A stretch of 64,000 bases of DNA. Origin: Hyphomicrobiales bacterium (GTDB taxonomy: Bacteria > Pseudomonadota > Alphaproteobacteria > Rhizobiales > Rhizobiaceae). Positions 44,555 to 53,446 of this stretch are shown piece after piece (within the stretch, counting starts at the first letter, position 1; each line of letters begins with the position of its first letter). The position numbers were made by a program, and so were the translations under genes. The stretch spans positions 62,001-126,000 of the forward strand of contig UCCA01000018.1 in the NCBI GenBank assembly GCA_900470805.1, given 5' to 3'. The notes below the pieces were generated by a model, which was given only the letters and a program-made list of their open reading frames with translations, had not been told where the DNA came from and did not search any database.

Positions 44555-45544
44555 CTACTTGTCGGCCAGAGTCTGGGTGTAGTGACCGAGCCGGGCTTCG
44601 ATGTCCGGATCCTTCTGAAGGCCCATCTCCATCAGGCGGCCGATGTTCTTCTGTGCCGCCGGTCTCTGTACCGACGTGATGAACGCATCCCAACCGGCTG
44701 CAATCTCGGGATCGCTGGGGAGGCTTGCGAAGTCGACCAAGCGCTTCGTGTCGGCGATCGCCTGACGGTCAAAGCCTGAAATCCGCGTTGCAAGGGCGTC
44801 GACGAAGGGGTCGAGCTTGTCATCGTCGAAGGAACGGTTGACGTAGCCATATTTCTCCGCGAGATCTCCGTTGATGTCGTCGGAGCCGAGAAGAACCTCA
44901 AGCGCCCGGCCTCGACCCATGAGCCGCGGAAGTCGGGCCATCGGGCCACCGCCAGGAACCAGAGCGGCACCGACCTCCCACTGCGAGAGGATCGCGTTCT
45001 GACGGCTGGCGAAGCGCATGTCGCTTGCGAGGGCCAGTTCGCTCCCGACGCCCGTCGCCCGCCCGCGTATGAGTGCGATCGAGACGACCGGCGACTTGCT
45101 GATGCGGACGAGCATGTCCGGGAGCGGATGCAGGCCGGTCGGTCCTGAGGGGAGGCCGGTGGATTCAGCGAGCGGCGGCGTAAAGTTGTAGTGGGTGAGA
45201 AAGAAGCCCGGTACCGCGCTGTCGAAAACGACGACGCGCAGGTCGGGATCCGTTTCGATTTCGGCCACCACCTTTTCCATCTGCGGAATCGTCTCGGGTC
45301 CGAAGATGTTGAAAGGCGGATTATCGAAAGTGACGCGCCAGTAGGCCGGGGTCCGTTTTTGGACAGTAATCTGTGGCCGGTTTTGGGTCGATTCTGCCTT
45401 GAGCTCCGGAGGACTATCGACCTTCTCGGCGATCTTCGTCTGACCGGAAAGAGCAAATGCCGGCAGTAACAGCAGGGCCGCGGCTGCCAGGAATTTCGAC
45501 GACATGAGGATGGTGCTTGTCGCAATTGGTGGTCTGACCTTCAT
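44555..45544 (-). CDS. enoyl-CoA hydratase/isomerase-fold protein with an N-terminal export signal
   Basis: A 329-residue protein. Residues ~14-36 (MSSKFLAAAALLLLPAFALS) form a Sec-type signal peptide. From ~65 on it has the crotonase fold: WRVTFDNPPFNIFGPETIPQ, GRATGVGSELALASDMRFAS, and ALVPGGGPMARLPRLMGRGRA. GGAGG 6 nt before the ATG at 45544 supports the long form with the signal. Crotonases normally act on cytosolic CoA thioesters, so a secreted one is unusual and may be a hydrolase, dehalogenase or binding protein. It sits between RidA and SRPBCC-like genes. Confidence 0.82.
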   Translation of the reverse strand: MKVRPPIATSTILMSSKFLAAAALLLLPAFALSGQTKIAEKVDSPPELKAESTQNRPQITVQKRTPAYWRVTFDNPPFNIFGPETIPQMEKVVAEIETDPDLRVVVFDSAVPGFFLTHYNFTPPLAESTGLPSGPTGLHPLPDMLVRISKSPVVSIALIRGRATGVGSELALASDMRFASRQNAILSQWEVGAALVPGGGPMARLPRLMGRGRALEVLLGSDDINGDLAEKYGYVNRSFDDDKLDPFVDALATRISGFDRQAIADTKRLVDFASLPSDPEIAAGWDAFITSVQRPAAQKNIGRLMEMGLQKDPDIEARLGHYTQTLADK

Positions 45545-45583
45545 GACTGCCTCCAGTTCGGGTTTGAAAGCGAAGACGCTTCG

Positions 45584-46054
45584 CTAGGATTCGATCTCGA
45601 AGACGAGTTCGATTTCGACGGGCATTCCGAGCGGGATGCTGGAAACGCCAAGCACGATGCGGGGTGGGAGCCTGTGTGCCCCGAAGACGTCAAGCAACAG
45701 TTCGGACGCGCCGTCGGCGACCTTTGGGTGATCGAGGAATTCGGCCGGGCAGGCGATATAGACGCCGAGCTTCGCGACCGAGCGGATCCTGTCCAGCGAG
45801 CCTAGGCGTTCCCGCGCGGCCGCAAGACCGCTAAGGCAAGCCGCGCGCGCTGCCGCGTAGCCTTCGTCCACGGCAAGCTCGCGACCGACAAGGCCGACAT
45901 AGAGCGGGACGTGTCCCGCGACCGGAAGCATGCCGCTCAGGAAAAGCAGGGGGCCACTCTGAAATGCTTCCACGTATGCACCGAACGGGGTGGGCGCCTT
46001 CGGAAGACACAAAGCCAGTTGCTTTAGGCGCGCCTCCGCGCTCACGACTACCAT
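45584..46054 (-). CDS. RidA/YjgF-family protein
   Basis: A 156-residue RidA-like protein (FGAYVEAFQSGPLLFLSGML, SVAKLGVYIACPAEFLDHPK, VEIELVFEIES). Canonical RidA deaminates reactive enamines and imines; members of the longer subgroup such as this one lack proof of that activity. The conserved Arg would be in LPPRIVLG. Its ATG overlaps the end of the SDR gene by 7 bp, so the two are translationally linked. Confidence 0.87.
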   Translation of the reverse strand: MVVVSAEARLKQLALCLPKAPTPFGAYVEAFQSGPLLFLSGMLPVAGHVPLYVGLVGRELAVDEGYAAARAACLSGLAAARERLGSLDRIRSVAKLGVYIACPAEFLDHPKVADGASELLLDVFGAHRLPPRIVLGVSSIPLGMPVEIELVFEIES

Positions 46055-46773
46055 TTTCCGAGATGTGCGCCGTTATCAACGTGCAGCACCTCCCCGGTGA
46101 TGTTGGAGGATTCCGTGAGATAGACGACGCCGTCGACGATCTCCTGTACAGCCGTGATGGTGCCCATCGGCGACAGGGATTCAAGAAAGCTCCGTGGGTT
46201 CTTTGCGTGGAGTGGAGTGTCCACGACTCCCGGAGAGAGCGCGTTCACGCGGATGTTGTCCTTGGCAAACTCGAGCGCGAGGCTCTTGGTGATCGCGTTG
46301 AGGCCGCCCTTGGTGATCATCGGAAGCGACGCCATGACCCCGGCGATCGGATGATCCGTCAGGGACGACGTGATGGAGACGACGCTGCCTCCGGACTTCT
46401 GGCGAAGCATCTGTCCAATGGCGTGTTTCGTGAAATGAATGAATCCTTCGACGTTCGTCGCGCAAAGGCGCCTGAAGTCGTCGATGGTGTACTCGAGAAA
46501 CGGTTTCGTGAAGAATACGCCGGCGTTGTTAACCAGGGCGTCGATCGAGCCGAACTGCTCCACGGCTGCATTGGCGACACGCTCGGCGGTTTCGGGATCA
46601 GCGACATCGCCGCTGATAAGCTCCAGCCGGCCGGCGCGGTCGAACAGGGTCGTCTCGCTGATGTTTCGGGAAGTGCCGACGACGTTCCAGCCTTTGTCTA
46701 GGAACGTCTTGACAAGTCCCGCGCCGATCCCTTGGGAGGCTCCGGTGATGATCACTGTCTTGTGCACGCTCAT
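46048..46773 (-). CDS. atypical SDR oxidoreductase lacking the catalytic Tyr, second copy
   Basis: A 241-residue SDR with IITGASQGIGAGLVKTFLDK, LVNNAGVFFTKPFLEYT and NALSPGVVDTPLHAKN. The active-site Ser is present (VSITSSLTDH) but the YxxxK motif reads PMITK, with Pro at the Tyr position. It is the paralogue of the SDR at 32505 (shared SQGIG, PIAGV, TKGGLNA). It is the first gene of the six-gene minus-strand operon ending in ALDH, directly downstream of operator copy 3. Confidence 0.87.
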   Translation of the reverse strand: MSVHKTVIITGASQGIGAGLVKTFLDKGWNVVGTSRNISETTLFDRAGRLELISGDVADPETAERVANAAVEQFGSIDALVNNAGVFFTKPFLEYTIDDFRRLCATNVEGFIHFTKHAIGQMLRQKSGGSVVSITSSLTDHPIAGVMASLPMITKGGLNAITKSLALEFAKDNIRVNALSPGVVDTPLHAKNPRSFLESLSPMGTITAVQEIVDGVVYLTESSNITGEVLHVDNGAHLGKW

Positions 46774-46945
46774 GTCTGCCTCCGTTTTGCGACGCGGGTA
46801 CCCTTCGTCCGCAACGCAGCGGTCGGTCGCTATGTCTTCTGGTGATGGGTTGGGCCGGCTCTCGACCGGCAGATCGTTGGACGGTCACCCCATCCTCCGC
46901 TCTACCAGGACCATCGCGCTGAAACGTCGAACTCGATATTGTACC

Positions 46946-46964
46946 AAGGTGTCTCCGATACTTT
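46946..46964. promoter_or_regulatory. conserved palindromic operator, copy 3 (SDR operon / nitronate monooxygenase)
   Basis: AAGGTGTctccgATACTTT, preceded by GTACC so that a second half site overlaps its left side, the same composite seen at 31330 and 54606. A further AAGGTCC lies near 46990. It is located in the divergent promoter between the minus-strand SDR operon and the plus-strand nitronate monooxygenase gene. Confidence 0.65.
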
Positions 46965-47059
46965 CGGATCGGGTGCCCCGGTCAGCACACCAAGGTCCAA
47001 TAGACGTTGAGGTTGGTCGGCGATATCAGCCTTGCAGTCACGCATGAAATGGAGCCCAC

Positions 47060-48145
47060 ATGACCCGTTGGCCGGATCGCCGCATCCTCGACCTGTTTGG
47101 TATCGAACTGCCCATCATCCAGGCGCCGATGGCCGGAGCGACGACTGTCGACATGGTGGTTGCCACAGCGAGAGCCGGTGGTCTTGGTTCGCTCCCGAGC
47201 GCGCAATTGACAGCGGAAGGGCTTCGCAAGGCACTGAGCGAGATCCGCGCCGCGGTCAAAGCGCCGATAAACGTTAACTTCTTTTCGCACATCTTGCCCC
47301 CCGACGATCCTGCTGCGCAAACACGCTGGAGAGCATTGCTCGCCCCTTATTACCTCGAGGCCGGGCTGGATCCGGCTGCGACAGTCGCCGGGGCCGGGCG
47401 CGCGCCGTTTGACGCCGCATTCTGCGAGGTCGTGGAGGAATACAGACCTGAGGTGGTTAGCTTCCACTTCGGCCTGCCCGACAAGGCGCTGGTGCGACAC
47501 GTGAAAGGCACGGGTGCAAAGATCCTATCCTCCGCGACGACGGTAGCGGAGGCAGTGTGGCTGGAGGCCAACGGCGTCGACGCGGTGGTCGCTATGGGAT
47601 TCGAGGCAGGCGGTCACCGAGGTAATTTCTTGACGAATGACATGACAACGCAGGTCGGCACGATGGCACTTGTGCCGCAGGTGGTCGACGCTGTGAGCGT
47701 CCCCGTGATTGCGGCGGGCGGAATCGCCGACGGGCGAGGGGTTGCCGCATCGCTGATGCTCGGGGCGTCCGCCGTCCAAGTAGGGACAGCATACCTATTC
47801 TGCCCGGAGGCGAAGATTCCCATCGTCCATACGAACGCGCTGGCCCAAGCAAAAGACGACAGCACCGCCATCACCAACGTTTTCACCGGCCGCCCCGCAA
47901 GAGGCGTCGTCAATCGCCTGATGCGCGAGATCGGGCCGCTTTCGGAGGCGGTTCCCGCATTTCCGACGGCAGGCGGCGCACTCGCCCCAATTCGTACAGC
48001 CGCCGAGGCAGCGGAACGCGATGATTTCACGAACCTGTGGGCGGGGCAGGCGGCAAACCTCGCTTCCTGGATCGGGGCGGAGGCATTGACGCGCGAACTC
48101 TGCCGGACGGCGCTTGAAGTAATAGAGCATCGTAGACCGGTCTAA
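47060..48145 (+). CDS. nitronate monooxygenase (2-nitropropane dioxygenase family)
   Basis: A 361-residue FMN TIM-barrel enzyme: LFGIELPIIQAPMAGATTVD, GGLGSLPSAQLT, the FMN site AMGFEAGGHRGNF, PVIAAGGIADGRGVAASLML and GASAVQVGTAYLFCPEA. Members oxidise toxic nitronates such as propionate-3-nitronate; some reduce quinones. GGAG precedes the ATG at 47060. It is divergent from the SDR operon and followed by an MFS transporter. Confidence 0.92.
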   Translation: MTRWPDRRILDLFGIELPIIQAPMAGATTVDMVVATARAGGLGSLPSAQLTAEGLRKALSEIRAAVKAPINVNFFSHILPPDDPAAQTRWRALLAPYYLEAGLDPAATVAGAGRAPFDAAFCEVVEEYRPEVVSFHFGLPDKALVRHVKGTGAKILSSATTVAEAVWLEANGVDAVVAMGFEAGGHRGNFLTNDMTTQVGTMALVPQVVDAVSVPVIAAGGIADGRGVAASLMLGASAVQVGTAYLFCPEAKIPIVHTNALAQAKDDSTAITNVFTGRPARGVVNRLMREIGPLSEAVPAFPTAGGALAPIRTAAEAAERDDFTNLWAGQAANLASWIGAEALTRELCRTALEVIEHRRPV

Positions 48146-48290
48146 CGCATAGACGGAGCGTGTTGGAACCTCGGTGGGCAGCCTGCCGGGGGCCGGATGG
48201 TCACGCATCGACGTCCGGTTCCCATCTGAAGCGGATGGGTTGCGGGACGCCTGTCAAAAGAAAATTACCAGCAACAGGAAGAACGACGCT

Positions 48291-49517
48291 ATGTCCAACC
48301 GGAGCCATAATCCCTTCGCTGTCGTGCTTGCAGGAGCGGCGTCGCTCGCGATAGCCATGGGGGTCGGGCGCTTCGCCTTCACTCCCATACTCCCGATGAT
48401 GCTTCATGACGGAGTGCTGGATCTTACAAGCGCGGGAACTCTCGCCACGGCAAACTACGTCGGCTACCTAGTTGGGGCGCTGGCAGCGATGCTTGTTCCG
48501 AGGAAATGGGACCATACGTTCGTCATCCGCCTGACCTTGCTTTCGACAGTCCTTCTCACGGCGCTGATGTCCGCTCCCGTCGCGCATGCCTGGGTGGTTC
48601 TGCGTTTCCTCGCCGGCGTCGCATCGGCCGTGGGCTTCGTGTTTACCTCCGGCTGGTGTCTCGCGCAGCTCTCGGGAACCGGCAGCTCGATCGGAAGCGC
48701 CATATTCACCGGTCCTGGGGCGGGTATCGCAGCGTCGGGATTAGCCGCAAGCGGAATGACCTTCCTCGGCCTGTCGGGCAGCACTGCCTGGCTCGTGTTT
48801 GCCGGTCTCTCGGCGGTCATCAGCGCGATCATCTGGAAAACTTTTGGAAAGAATTCGAAGCCTTCCGACGCCTATTCAGTCGGGACCTCCACGCGCGCGT
48901 CCGGCAAGGTACCAAAGTCCGAAATGCCGCTATTTGCGTTCGCCTACGGGCTCGCCGGGTTCGGATACATCATCACTGCGACCTATCTTCCGGTGATCGC
49001 GAAGAACAGCATCCCCGGCTCGCCGCTTCTTACCGTATTCTGGCCGCTTTTCGGAATTGCTGCAGTTGCTGGCTCTCTGCTTGCCGCCCGCGTAAGTCAC
49101 AAGGCCGACGTCAGGCTCCATCTGACCGGCGCATATCTTCTGCAGGCGGTCGGGGTGGCTCTGTCGGTGGTCTGGCGCGACGCGATTGGTCTTGCGGTGA
49201 GCAGCATTCTCGTCGGCTTGCCATTCACCGCCATCAGTTTCTTCGCGATGAACGAGATCCGAAGAATACGATCGACGCATCACGCTCGGTACATGGGGCT
49301 TTTGACGGCCGTTTTCGCCGTCGGACAAATCATGGGGCCGCCGGCCGTCGGAGCGATCATGGCACGTGTGGCGGACGTCGACGCCGGATTCGATCTTGCG
49401 CTCGCCATCGCCAGCATCGCTTTGGTGGTCGGGGCTGCGGTCTACGTCGTCATGATCGTGATGTTTCCAGGCGAGCGAAGCGCCGTGAAGGTCGTGCAAG
49501 CTATCCGCCGTCCCTAG
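48291..49517 (+). CDS. MFS transporter, YbfB/YjiJ family
   Basis: A 408-residue membrane protein with about 12 helices. The opening FAVVLAGAASLAIAMGVGRF and ATANYVGYLVGALAAML are typical of the YbfB/YjiJ major-facilitator group. AGGAAGA about 9 nt upstream favours the ATG at 48291 over the longer frame from 48174. Its stop codon overlaps that of the convergent response regulator gene. Export of a toxic product is the likely role in this context. Confidence 0.88.
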   Translation: MSNRSHNPFAVVLAGAASLAIAMGVGRFAFTPILPMMLHDGVLDLTSAGTLATANYVGYLVGALAAMLVPRKWDHTFVIRLTLLSTVLLTALMSAPVAHAWVVLRFLAGVASAVGFVFTSGWCLAQLSGTGSSIGSAIFTGPGAGIAASGLAASGMTFLGLSGSTAWLVFAGLSAVISAIIWKTFGKNSKPSDAYSVGTSTRASGKVPKSEMPLFAFAYGLAGFGYIITATYLPVIAKNSIPGSPLLTVFWPLFGIAAVAGSLLAARVSHKADVRLHLTGAYLLQAVGVALSVVWRDAIGLAVSSILVGLPFTAISFFAMNEIRRIRSTHHARYMGLLTAVFAVGQIMGPPAVGAIMARVADVDAGFDLALAIASIALVVGAAVYVVMIVMFPGERSAVKVVQAIRRP

Positions 49518-50188
49518 ATGCTGGCGCCGACGCCATCGTCGATGTTCAGGCGGACTGCCATGGCCATGATGTCCGGCAGCGATCGCGCGCCGGTCTTCTT
49601 CATCAGCCGGCCGCGGTGCGCCTTCACCGTGATTTCGCTGATTCCCAACTCGTAGGCTATCTGCTTGTTCAACAGTCCTTTGGTTATTCGAGACATGATC
49701 TCGCGCTCCCTGGGCGTGAGCGCGTCGTAGAGCTGTTGCAAGCGAGAGAGCACGGCGTCTTCTTGCCTGAACGTCTCACTGCGCGAAAGCGCCTCGCGAA
49801 TAGCGCCGAGCAGTTCCGCGGAGTCGATAGGTTTGGTGAGGAAATCCATCGCGCCAGCCTTCAACGCTTGGACGGTTGCTGGCACGTCCCTGTATCCCGA
49901 GATGAAGATGATGGGCATCTTGTTTCCGCTCCGGGTGACCATCCCCTGGAGATCGAGACCATTCAGATCCGGCATGTTCACGTCGAGCAGGAGGCAGCTT
50001 GGGGCCGCGACATTTGCTGCCTGCAAGAACGATTGGGCGGAGTCGAACAATACCGGCCGCCAACCTGCAGCCGTGATCAGCATCTCGAGAGACTCTCGGA
50101 CGGACAAATCGTCGTCCACGACGAAGACGATCGGCGGAGAAACGGGATCGACTGTTGAAACTATCGCGTCAGTCATCGTCGGCGCCAT
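49514..50188 (-). CDS. FixJ/NarL-type response regulator with LuxR HTH
   Basis: A 224-residue regulator. The receiver (~17-135) has VFVVDDDLSVRESLEM, phospho-Asp in LLLDVNMPDLNG, Thr/Ser-equivalent in IFISGYRDV and Lys in FLTKPIDS. The LuxR/FixJ HTH (~150-215) reads LTPREREIMSRITKGLLNKQ and GISEITVKAHRGRLMKK. No kinase is adjacent; the nearest kinases are at 26-29 kb and 55-63 kb. MTDAIV at 50176 is an alternative start. It ends tail-to-tail with the MFS gene, the stops overlapping by 3 bp. Confidence 0.93.
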   Translation of the reverse strand: MAPTMTDAIVSTVDPVSPPIVFVVDDDLSVRESLEMLITAAGWRPVLFDSAQSFLQAANVAAPSCLLLDVNMPDLNGLDLQGMVTRSGNKMPIIFISGYRDVPATVQALKAGAMDFLTKPIDSAELLGAIREALSRSETFRQEDAVLSRLQQLYDALTPREREIMSRITKGLLNKQIAYELGISEITVKAHRGRLMKKTGARSLPDIMAMAVRLNIDDGVGASI

Positions 50189-50326
50189 CCGCTGTGTTTG
50201 ACTTCCAATCGAGGAAGGCCAAGCTCTTCCCCTTCAGCATCCATAACATATCACGTTTGCGCGCCGATGGCACCGAATGTCATCAGTGCGTGCCGGCGAG
50301 AAGACGTTGCAGCATCCCGGTTCGAT

Positions 50327-50404
50327 TTCCATTGGACGATGGTATCGGGCGCGAGAGCCGTCTCCATCTCAAGAGAACGCATGCGACACCATCGTCCAAT
50401 GGAA
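50327..50404. repeat. 17-bp perfect inverted repeat flanking 44 bp
   Basis: TTCCATTGGACGATGGT (50327-50343) is repeated inverted as ACCATCGTCCAATGGAA (50388-50404). It lies in the 335-bp divergent gap between the FixJ-type regulator and the DJ-1-like gene, 120 bp before the latter. No coding content or transposase is linked to it. The rest of 50189-50523 shows nothing else. Confidence 0.85.
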
Positions 50405-50523
50405 CCGGTGAGCGCCAGCGCGCACCATATATCGGTCGGTGGATGGCGCATGGGAGATGCCCGGCGTCTTGTCTGTTCGATTTCAACAGGGCTCTGCGCC
50501 CTAAGGAAACAGCGGAGAGAGCG

Positions 50524-51198
50524 ATGAACAAGATCCTGATGGTGCTGACTTCGCACGATCGTCTAGGAAATACCGGAAAAAAGACGGGCTTCTGGCTGGA
50601 GGAGTTCGCGGCGCCCTACTACGTCTTCAACGATGCCGGAGTGGCCATCACGGTGGCGTCGCCGCGCGGCGGACAGCCGCCAATCGACCCGAAGAGCGAC
50701 GAGCCGGAAAATCAGACGCCTTCGATGACCCGTTTCAAGGCAGACAAGGACGCCCAGTCAGTGCTGGCCAACACCGTCCGCCTTGCCAGCGTTAATGCGA
50801 AAGACTTCGACACGGTCTTTTACTCCGGCGGCCATGGCCCCATGTGGGATCTGGTCGAAGATCGCAAGTCGATCACGCTGATCGAGGACTTTTATGGTGC
50901 TGGTAAGCCGGTGGCCGCCGTGTGTCACGCGCCTGCCGTCTTCCATCACGTGACCTACCAGGGTCATCCAATCGTGAAAGGCAAACGCGTCACGGGATTT
51001 GCCAACACTGAAGAGGAGGCCGTTCAGCTTACGAAGGTAGTTCCATTTCTAGTCGAGGATGATCTTAAGTCGCTCGGCGGCCAGTATGAGAAGGCGGAGG
51101 ACTGGGCGAGTTTCGCCATTATCGACGGTCGCCTTGTCACCGGACAGAACCCGGCGTCGTCGACCGCTGCGGCCCAGTCACTCCTCACGTTGCTCTAG
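50524..51198 (+). CDS. DJ-1/PfpI-family class I glutamine amidotransferase-like protein
   Basis: A 224-residue Hsp31/DJ-1-type protein: KILMVLTSHDRLGNTGKKTG, FNDAGVAITVASPRGGQPPI, FYSGGHGPMWDLVED, and the nucleophile elbow AAVCHAPAVFHHV with the reactive Cys. The C-terminal VTGQNPASSTAAAQSLL is typical of the Hsp31-like glyoxalase III/chaperone group. GGAGAGAG precedes the ATG at 50524. Probable removal of glyoxals or stress chaperone function. Confidence 0.9.
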   Translation: MNKILMVLTSHDRLGNTGKKTGFWLEEFAAPYYVFNDAGVAITVASPRGGQPPIDPKSDEPENQTPSMTRFKADKDAQSVLANTVRLASVNAKDFDTVFYSGGHGPMWDLVEDRKSITLIEDFYGAGKPVAAVCHAPAVFHHVTYQGHPIVKGKRVTGFANTEEEAVQLTKVVPFLVEDDLKSLGGQYEKAEDWASFAIIDGRLVTGQNPASSTAAAQSLLTLL

Positions 51199-51222
51199 TA
51201 GCGGGAAAATTGGAGGATTCCC

Positions 51223-51684
51223 ATGAACTGGCATCTCATAGAAGTTGACGGCGACGAGACAAAGCGAGGAGACGGCGGTCCGATCGACGTACTGATCGAA
51301 TTCTATCGTGCCTTCAACGCTGCGGATATATTGGGACTCGAAGCAGTCTGGTTTGATGACGCGTCGCCAAGCATGGACAATCCCATCGGTGGCATCCGCC
51401 GAGGCTGGAACCAGATCGCTGAAGGATACTCGAGGCTTTTCCAAGGGCGGGCAAAGGTCCACGTGACCTTCCACGACTTCACGAGCCAAGGAGGAGACGA
51501 CTGGCACCTCTTCGTCGGCCGCGAACGTGGGATATGCCGGACGGTGGAAGAAACGCTCGATGTCGCCTTCCGAACGACACGCTGGTTCGTACGGAAGGAC
51601 GGCGTCTGGCGGCAGCTCCACCATCACGGGTCTGTCGAGGATCCGAAGATGCTGGCCGACTATCAAAGACTGATTTTCGGATAA
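51223..51684 (+). CDS. SnoaL/NTF2-like protein
   Basis: A 153-residue NTF2-fold protein (VLIEFYRAFNAADILGLEAV, WNQIAEGYSRLFQGRAKVHV, RTTRWFVRKDGVWRQLHHHG). Such proteins are small ligand-binding or isomerase-type domains of unclear substrate. GGAGGATTCCC precedes the ATG. It lies 24 bp after the DJ-1-like gene and is likely cotranscribed with it; it is convergent with the LLM gene. Confidence 0.82.
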   Translation: MNWHLIEVDGDETKRGDGGPIDVLIEFYRAFNAADILGLEAVWFDDASPSMDNPIGGIRRGWNQIAEGYSRLFQGRAKVHVTFHDFTSQGGDDWHLFVGRERGICRTVEETLDVAFRTTRWFVRKDGVWRQLHHHGSVEDPKMLADYQRLIFG

Positions 51685-51724
51685 GCCTTACAGGGCGTTG
51701 GAGATCGCCCGCGACGCAATGTCA

Positions 51725-52762
51725 CTACCGTCGATCGTGTTTTCGAACGAGCGGAGCGACATCCGTTCCGAGCAGCTCGATCGAACGCCGCATCGCCTCG
51801 CTCTCAAGTGCGGCGGTGCTCATCTGGAACGTGAAGCGAGAAACGCCACCAAGTGCCTCGGCGGCCTGCAGGATCTTGGCTGCGACGGTCGTCGGGCTGC
51901 CGACCGCGAATGCGCCCTGCGGACCGCACATCTGTTCAAACTGGGTGCGCGTCGGTGGCGCCCAGCCTCGCTCCTTTCCTGCGTCCGTGAACATCTGGAA
52001 CCAGCCGGGAAAGAACGCGCTTTTGGCGCCTTCGTCGGTTTCGGCTACGAAGCCGAGCGCGTGCACACCAACCTTCTTGTTCTCGGGCGGATGTCCGGCC
52101 GCATCCCAAGCACCACGATAGAGATCAACCAAAGGTCTGAAACGTTCGAAGCTTCCGCCGATGATCGCCACCATCAGCGGCAGGCCCAGGGTGCCGGCGC
52201 GGACGAAGGATTCGGGGGTGCCGCCCACGCCAAGCCAAATTGGAAGAATGTTCTGATGCGGGCGAGGGAAGACGCCTTCCCCATTGAGTGCAGGACGAAA
52301 GCGGCCTTCCCATTTGACGTCGGGCCGCTCCCTGATCTTGAGCAGCAGCTCAAGCTTTTCCAGAAATAGAGAATCATAGTCGCGCAGGTCGAACCCGAAG
52401 AGCGGGTATGCGTCGACCGACGATCCGCGCCCGACAACGATTTCCGCCCGTCCGCGTGAGATCAGGTCCAGGGTGGCGAACTCCTGGAAGAGCCGTACGG
52501 GATCGGCGGCGCTTAGGACGGCGACGGCGCTTGTCAGCCTGATCGTTTTTGTGCGTGCCGCGGCCGCCGCGAGGATAACCGCCGGTGCGGAGTCTAGCGC
52601 ATTTTCGCGGTGGTGCTCGCCCATCCCGAAGACGTCCAGTCCGACCTGGTCCGCCAACTCGACTTCTGCCAGCACGCTCTCCATGCGGTCGATGGCGGAC
52701 TGAAGGTTCCCGGTCGTCGGGTCTCGCAGAAGCATGGCGAAGCTGTCGATACCGATTTCCAA
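51725..52762 (-). CDS. LLM-class flavin-dependent oxidoreductase
   Basis: A 345-residue luciferase-like TIM barrel: ADQVGLDVFGMGEHHRENAL, IRLTSAVAVLSAADPVRLFQ, ATLDLISRGRAEIVVGRGSS, and IWLGVGGTPESFVRAG. It belongs to the group with GEHH and VGRGSSVDA motifs that use FMNH2 or F420-like cofactors. It is the last gene of a minus-strand set after the alpha/beta hydrolase and DoxX-like genes. Confidence 0.9.
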   Translation of the reverse strand: MEIGIDSFAMLLRDPTTGNLQSAIDRMESVLAEVELADQVGLDVFGMGEHHRENALDSAPAVILAAAAARTKTIRLTSAVAVLSAADPVRLFQEFATLDLISRGRAEIVVGRGSSVDAYPLFGFDLRDYDSLFLEKLELLLKIRERPDVKWEGRFRPALNGEGVFPRPHQNILPIWLGVGGTPESFVRAGTLGLPLMVAIIGGSFERFRPLVDLYRGAWDAAGHPPENKKVGVHALGFVAETDEGAKSAFFPGWFQMFTDAGKERGWAPPTRTQFEQMCGPQGAFAVGSPTTVAAKILQAAEALGGVSRFTFQMSTAALESEAMRRSIELLGTDVAPLVRKHDRR

Positions 52763-52861
52763 AGGCGATCCTTTCCGGCCGTTGTCGCCGTAGCTGATAG
52801 ATATCCTACGGTAATCCCACGCGGAAGAGAGGGTACGCCAGTCAGCTTCTTTCCATGGATG

Positions 52862-53359
52862 CTATCGAATTTTCAGATAGGCTGATCGCGTGCGGATGGA
52901 CGCCGATAGCAGGCACAAGGATGCCGCAAGTAGCACAAGATCCTTCAGCAGGAACTGACCTGGGACGGCGGATATGGCCGGGAATCCGCCTGCGGTTTGT
53001 TCCTCCACGCCAGGCGTTGTTAGAAGAAAGGTCAGAGTGATGATGAAGGTCGCAGCCGACATCGCGCCACCGAGGACTGAAAAAAGAGGGCTGAATGCTC
53101 CAGCCACCAGCGCTGCCGCCGTCGACAACTCGAGCACGCCGATCACGTAGCTCGCTCCCTGAACTCCCACGAGCGTCGTCAACCAGCCAACTACGGGACT
53201 ATGCTCTACGAAGGGCGCGATCCCGGCCGCTTCATAGGCAGTAAACTTCATGCCGCCGAACCACAGGAAGATCACGATCAGTGACCAACGCAGCAGCGCG
53301 AGAGCCCGATATGTTTCCTCGGCAGTCGATAGGGAGTTCTCGATCGTTCGGTTTGTCAT
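52862..53359 (-). CDS. DUF417/YkgB (DoxX-like) membrane protein
   Basis: A 165-residue inner-membrane protein with four helices: LRWSLIVIFLWFGGMKFTAY, YVIGVLELSTAAALVAGAF, VLGGAMSAATFIITLTFLLT and LKDLVLLAASLCLLSA. FGGMKFTAYEA and FLLTTPGVE are characteristic of the YkgB/RclC family, which in E. coli sits in a reactive-chlorine response operon. AAGGA precedes the ATG at a rather long 10-nt spacing. Confidence 0.87.
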   Translation of the reverse strand: MTNRTIENSLSTAEETYRALALLRWSLIVIFLWFGGMKFTAYEAAGIAPFVEHSPVVGWLTTLVGVQGASYVIGVLELSTAAALVAGAFSPLFSVLGGAMSAATFIITLTFLLTTPGVEEQTAGGFPAISAVPGQFLLKDLVLLAASLCLLSASIRTRSAYLKIR

Positions 53360-53446
53360 AGTTCAATGTCCTTGGGTTGAATGCCCGCCCGGCTGTTGCG
53401 GCGGACAGGCTCCCGTAATGGTTGGAATTTGCCCGACGACGCGCCG

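Noticed and set aside
48506..50158. 550-codon plus-strand frame
   Set aside because: It crosses the MFS gene in another frame and then the antisense of the FixJ-type regulator.
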